This document shows positions 7,122 through 9,965 of a stretch of DNA of 9,965 nucleotides, piece by piece. Made by a program: the position numbers and the translations under genes. The notes under the pieces were generated by a model, which saw only the letters and a program-made list of their open reading frames with translations, was not told the origin of the DNA and ran no database searches. Origin of the DNA: Candidatus Stahliibacteriota bacterium (GTDB lineage: Bacteria; Hydrothermota; Tepidihabitantia; B3-TA06); the NCBI GenBank assembly GCA_030592225.1, contig JAUVJT010000069.1:1-9965 (forward strand), given 5' to 3'. The first letter of the stretch is position 1. Each line of letters begins with the position of its first letter.

Positions 7122-7149
7122 ATTATAGTATAATTTGTCTTTGCGGCAA
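7122..7149 (-). promoter_or_regulatory. promoter of the C25 peptidase operon
   Basis: Read on the - strand, TTGCCG (7144-7149) is followed after 16 bases by a perfect TATAAT (7122-7127). Transcription would begin near 7115, about 80 bases before the ATG at 7030-7032. It lies in the 133-base gap after the glycosyltransferase gene, so the peptidase can be expressed independently of that operon. The leader carries AGGAGG and, nearer the start, GGGAG. Confidence 0.6.
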
Positions 7150-7165
7150 GTGCATTGAAGGAACT

Positions 7166-8668
7166 CTAAGAAATTTCCACCCTGTCATAGGCAGGTTCCC
7201 TTACACTCACCCTTTCTTTCTTGAGCACAGTAACTATTGATTCGACGCTGAAGTATATGAACCCACAAGCGTAAAGGAATATGAACGGAAGAATTGCAAA
7301 CTGCATGGTCACCGAAGCGTAGACAGCGGTCGCTATAAGGTAGCACGCCAGAAACAGCTCCACAAACGTCGAGGGTTTCAGCTTTGAGCGATACGCCCTT
7401 TTGTATCCGGGATTACTGCGATCCATAACGTTGTATTTTGGTGTCCGCACAAACTCCGATGCCTTGCCAATGAATCCTTCGACGACCGCAATGCTGTTGT
7501 TTACGGAAAGCGCCATTATCGCGGAGACGACGAAAGGAATTGCTGCAAGCCTCGATTTCCAGTCGGAATAAGAGTCTCTCTGAGCGTAGAAATAAAGAAA
7601 GAAATACGGAAAAGCCCCAACCGTAAATATGCTCATGAATGCAAAGTAGGTACGATAATCAATGCCTGAAAAACGCACCAGCAACAGCGGCAGCGTAAGG
7701 ACACCGAGCATGAACATAAGGGGATACACCAGATGCGCGGTAACGTGCATCACCGCCTCAAATTTATCCAGAAAACTCAAGTTGCTTGCAAAAATAGAAG
7801 GCAAAAGCTTTTTGGCTGCCTGGATGGTTCCCTTGGCCCAGCGGAACTGCTGGGATTTGAAACCGGCGACGTCTATGGGAAGCTCGGAAGGACTTCGCAG
7901 GTCGTTGAGATAGATGAACTTCCAGCCTTTAAGCTGTGCGCGAAAGCTGAGGTCAACGTCCTCGGCAAGGCAGTCGCCGTCCCAGCCGCCCGCGTCTTCG
8001 ATGGCGCGTTTACGCCACACGCCCGCTGTCCCGTTAAAGGTCATAAAATGACCGAAACGATTGCGCATCTGCTGCTCTATGGTGAAGTGTTGATCCAACA
8101 GAATGGCCTGGACTCTGGTAAGCAACGAATGGTTGTAATTTATATACTCCCATCTGGATTGAACGACCGCGACCCCGGAGTCTGCAAAATGTGGAATAGT
8201 TTTTTTTAAGAAATTGGAGGGGGGGAGGAAATCGGCATCAAAAACAGCGACTAAAGAAGCCCTGGTTTTCGCTAAACCCTCAGTAAGCGCACCTCCCTTG
8301 TAGCCTTTTCGATCAGTTCGATGCAGGAGCCGGATACGAAAACCCTGCCCCTTGTAGTAATCAACCAGACGACGGCATATATCCGTTGTCTCGTCCGTGG
8401 AATCGTCAAGCACCTGTATCTCAAGCTTGTTGCGGGGCCAGTCCAGCCTGCTCACCTGAACCAGGAGACGTTCAACCACGAACTTCTCATTGTACAAGGG
8501 CAGCTGGACACACACCAGGGGATACTTATCCAAGGGCTTATCCTGCGGACCCTTTCTGTGCCTGGAACGCATGTAATAAAAAAACATAAGCCATGCGTGC
8601 ATGGCATAGGTCGTAAGTACGATGATTACAACCGCGTACAGCGCAAGAACGAGGTCAAATCTCATCAT
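7166..8668 (-). CDS. membrane-bound processive family 2 glycosyltransferase (CslA/cellulose-synthase-like)
   Basis: The 500-residue enzyme should transfer sugars from a nucleotide-sugar donor to a growing beta-glycan at the inner membrane. An N-terminal membrane helix (about 5-31) precedes the cytoplasmic GT-A domain, which shows all hallmark motifs: VLDDS (Asp88/89), FDADF (144-148), the acceptor-site AEDVDL (Glu236-Asp237), and QQFRW (273-277), the QxxRW signature of processive enzymes. Four or five further membrane helices follow between about 303 and 480. FNGTAGVWRK and VQSRWEYIN resemble plant CslA mannan synthases and their bacterial relatives. No PilZ domain is present. The start (8666-8668) lies eight bases after AGGAG and overlaps the lipoprotein stop by ATGA, so it is translationally coupled. 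The sugar used cannot be read from sequence. The gene contains A8 and C7 runs just after the DAD motif. Confidence 0.92.
   Translation of the reverse strand: MMRFDLVLALYAVVIIVLTTYAMHAWLMFFYYMRSRHRKGPQDKPLDKYPLVCVQLPLYNEKFVVERLLVQVSRLDWPRNKLEIQVLDDSTDETTDICRRLVDYYKGQGFRIRLLHRTDRKGYKGGALTEGLAKTRASLVAVFDADFLPPSNFLKKTIPHFADSGVAVVQSRWEYINYNHSLLTRVQAILLDQHFTIEQQMRNRFGHFMTFNGTAGVWRKRAIEDAGGWDGDCLAEDVDLSFRAQLKGWKFIYLNDLRSPSELPIDVAGFKSQQFRWAKGTIQAAKKLLPSIFASNLSFLDKFEAVMHVTAHLVYPLMFMLGVLTLPLLLVRFSGIDYRTYFAFMSIFTVGAFPYFFLYFYAQRDSYSDWKSRLAAIPFVVSAIMALSVNNSIAVVEGFIGKASEFVRTPKYNVMDRSNPGYKRAYRSKLKPSTFVELFLACYLIATAVYASVTMQFAILPFIFLYACGFIYFSVESIVTVLKKERVSVREPAYDRVEIS
8200..8225 (-). repeat. paired homopolymer tracts (A8 and C7) inside the glycosyltransferase gene
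   Basis: On the coding strand a run of seven C (8219-8225) and a run of eight A (8200-8207) lie 11 bases apart, encoding L-P-P and L-K-K just after the FDADF motif. The frame is intact here. Runs of this length are prone to slippage, and either one would frameshift the enzyme before its acceptor and QxxRW motifs. Confidence 0.6.
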
Positions 8669-9861
8669 CTAAGTCTCTCCTGACCCACGAACAGTAACTG
8701 TCCTCTAAACGGTTTGCGCAGTTTTATACCCAACGCAACCGCCTCTGCATAAGTGGTTACGTTCGCTATCCTAATCAAATCTGTGGGATTGTCAACCGCG
8801 AGCACCTCGTACAGGGCCCCGTCTACCGCCAGGCCGAGATAATCAAAGCTGCGCGAAGAAGGTTCAGATTTGGCAAGAACAAGCTCCAGCACCGGCCGGC
8901 TGAGCGAATCGAAGGCCACCTCCGCCGATTTGACATGGGGAACAGCCACGGTATCGGCGACGTGAAATATATCGGAAAGCTCCCCACGGGTGTTGATCTG
9001 AGGACCGACACCTTCGAGATTAAGCCCAAGGATAACAAGTTCACCCGGTTCGCCAAGCATCCGGGCGGTAAGTTTGTCAACCGGAAAGGTAACGCCAACC
9101 TGGAGATTGCCGTTTCTGATCTGCATGCGTGACGGGCGTCCCGCATCATCGAGACGCCGCTTGAGCGTGGACTTCGCCTTACCCAACCTCCCCCAAGCGA
9201 GATTGTAAGTAAGCCTGAAGTTCTCAGAAAAGGGAATTCTGATCTTGCGCCGCCTGTTTATTTTGCCGACTGCAAAACGGAACTGTATATCGCCATCCTC
9301 TGACTGAGCCAGTATCTCCCTGGCAAGCAGGGTGCGCCTGTCAACCACAAGTTCGCCGGTAAACTTCTTTTTAAATCCAACGTCAAGGTATGCCAGATTC
9401 GGCTTGAAGGAATATGAAAGCGTTTTATTTGTTTCCTCGATTAATTCGAATCCCTTGCCTTTTCTGCGTATGAGCGCCTGGCGAATGACCCTGTCGGCCT
9501 GTTCAAGAATCTTTCCCTCCTCACTCTTGGGATGCGGCACCCATTCCGCGCCCTCCTTGTTGAGCTGAAAATCGCCGGCAGCCGCCAGATTAAGCGCGCG
9601 TTCCTCTTCGCCCAGTTTCCACGTCCCACGAAATCTTAAGGCATCGGGCAGCACAACGCTGCCCCTACCCGCAACCTCAAACTGCATGGGGTTGCTGGCA
9701 AGATAATAATCGAATCCGAATGACCGCTGCTGCTTAAGGGCTTCCCACGCATACAGGGGAACCTCGGAATAGGTGAGGTCTGCAGGTGGTCTGGTAACGC
9801 GCACGCAACCCGCTAACCCCAGGATGAAAAGCGCCACAACCGAGAAGACACAACGTTTCAT
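8665..9861 (-). CDS. outer-membrane-type lipoprotein with possible SecD-P1-like C-terminal domain
   Basis: I start this 398-residue protein at the ATG 9859-9861, because the next residues form a lipoprotein signal peptide with lipobox LAGC (Cys19). A GTG 36 bases upstream would bury the signal. The ATG shares its A with the preceding TAA stop (TAATG), which supports the choice. Residues about 30-230 are beta-rich with amphipathic strands and recall a LolA/LppX-like lipid-binding roll, though this is uncertain. The last 89 residues (about 310-398: VKSAEVAFDS, LGLAVDGALYEV, VTTYAEAVALGIKLRKPF) resemble the layout of the periplasmic P1 head of SecD (substrate strand, VDG turn, then a helix ending in a small-residue/LR pattern), without the SecD membrane helices. 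Asp20 is absent after the lipid cysteine (residues C-V-R-V), so outer-membrane anchoring is likely. It lies between a barrel gene and a glycosyltransferase in one operon. Confidence 0.85.
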   Translation of the reverse strand: MKRCVFSVVALFILGLAGCVRVTRPPADLTYSEVPLYAWEALKQQRSFGFDYYLASNPMQFEVAGRGSVVLPDALRFRGTWKLGEEERALNLAAAGDFQLNKEGAEWVPHPKSEEGKILEQADRVIRQALIRRKGKGFELIEETNKTLSYSFKPNLAYLDVGFKKKFTGELVVDRRTLLAREILAQSEDGDIQFRFAVGKINRRRKIRIPFSENFRLTYNLAWGRLGKAKSTLKRRLDDAGRPSRMQIRNGNLQVGVTFPVDKLTARMLGEPGELVILGLNLEGVGPQINTRGELSDIFHVADTVAVPHVKSAEVAFDSLSRPVLELVLAKSEPSSRSFDYLGLAVDGALYEVLAVDNPTDLIRIANVTTYAEAVALGIKLRKPFRGQLLFVGQERLR

Positions 9862-9965
9862 TAAAAATCCGCTCCCAGCCTGAAATGAACTCGCCACACA
9901 TCCCAGCCCTTATCGTCGGGGTTCAGCTTCTGATAAGGCCTGGCAAAATCGAGTTTCAGCATAAA
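9861..9965 (-). CDS. C-terminus of an outer-membrane beta-barrel protein (5' end outside window)
   Basis: The last 34 codons of a gene run in from the right edge. They read as two amphipathic strands joined by a polar loop: LKLDFARPYQKL, then NPDDKGWD, then VWRVHFRLGADF with a terminal phenylalanine before TAA. Alternating hydrophobic residues and a final aromatic are the beta-signal recognised by the BAM complex in Omp85/TamA-type and other barrels. The whole-protein family cannot be told from this piece. The stop TAA overlaps the lipoprotein ATG by one base, so it heads the same operon as the lipoprotein and glycosyltransferase. Confidence 0.75.
   Translation of the reverse strand, partial: FMLKLDFARPYQKLNPDDKGWDVWRVHFRLGADF

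Noticed and set aside
8665..9897. GTG at 9895-9897 as start of the lipoprotein
   Set aside because: It would add 12 residues before the lipoprotein signal and overlap the barrel gene by 37 bases; the ATG at 9859-9861 gives a standard signal peptide and a TAATG junction.

Overview
This window reads as a chromosomal segment of a Gram-negative, probably uncultured bacterium. A C25 peptidase ending in a type IX-style (T9SS) sorting domain, together with an outer-membrane barrel and a lipoprotein, points to the Fibrobacteres-Chlorobi-Bacteroidetes sphere or a nearby candidate phylum such as WOR-3. That placement is inferred from gene content, not from a phylogenetic marker comparison. Genes are dense, most have AAGGAGG-type ribosome binding sites, and several are coupled by overlaps of 1-4 nt. 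I see no tRNA, rRNA, CRISPR array, transposase or phage gene.

Left part (1-1663, + strand): the 3' third of uvrB (nucleotide excision repair). A gene-poor gap of about 460 bases follows, holding an A+T-rich tract and a 67-bp hairpin element whose ends mirror each other. Then comes a DUF2378/V4R-like sensor-fold gene whose expected ATG reads ATC.

Middle (1752-7149, - strand): a promoter with a perfect TATAAT drives a 1265-residue secreted C25 (gingipain/PorU-like) peptidase. A 257-residue protein of unknown function follows it directly. A second, internal promoter overlaps the stop codon of that protein and serves a small cupin coupled to a winged-helix protein. A short palindrome over its -35 box could be an operator.

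Right part (7166-9965, - strand): an operon with overlapping ends, made of the C-terminus of an outer-membrane barrel protein, a lipoprotein with a possible SecD-P1-like C-terminal domain, and a membrane-bound processive GT2 glycosyltransferase of the CslA/cellulose-synthase type. These three could together build or move an envelope glycan, which is an inference from gene order. The glycosyltransferase carries an A8 and a C7 run close together just after its DAD motif.

Most worth checking are the ATC-for-ATG start, the orphan PorU-like peptidase and its partner of unknown function, the barrel/lipoprotein/glycosyltransferase operon, and the hairpin element.
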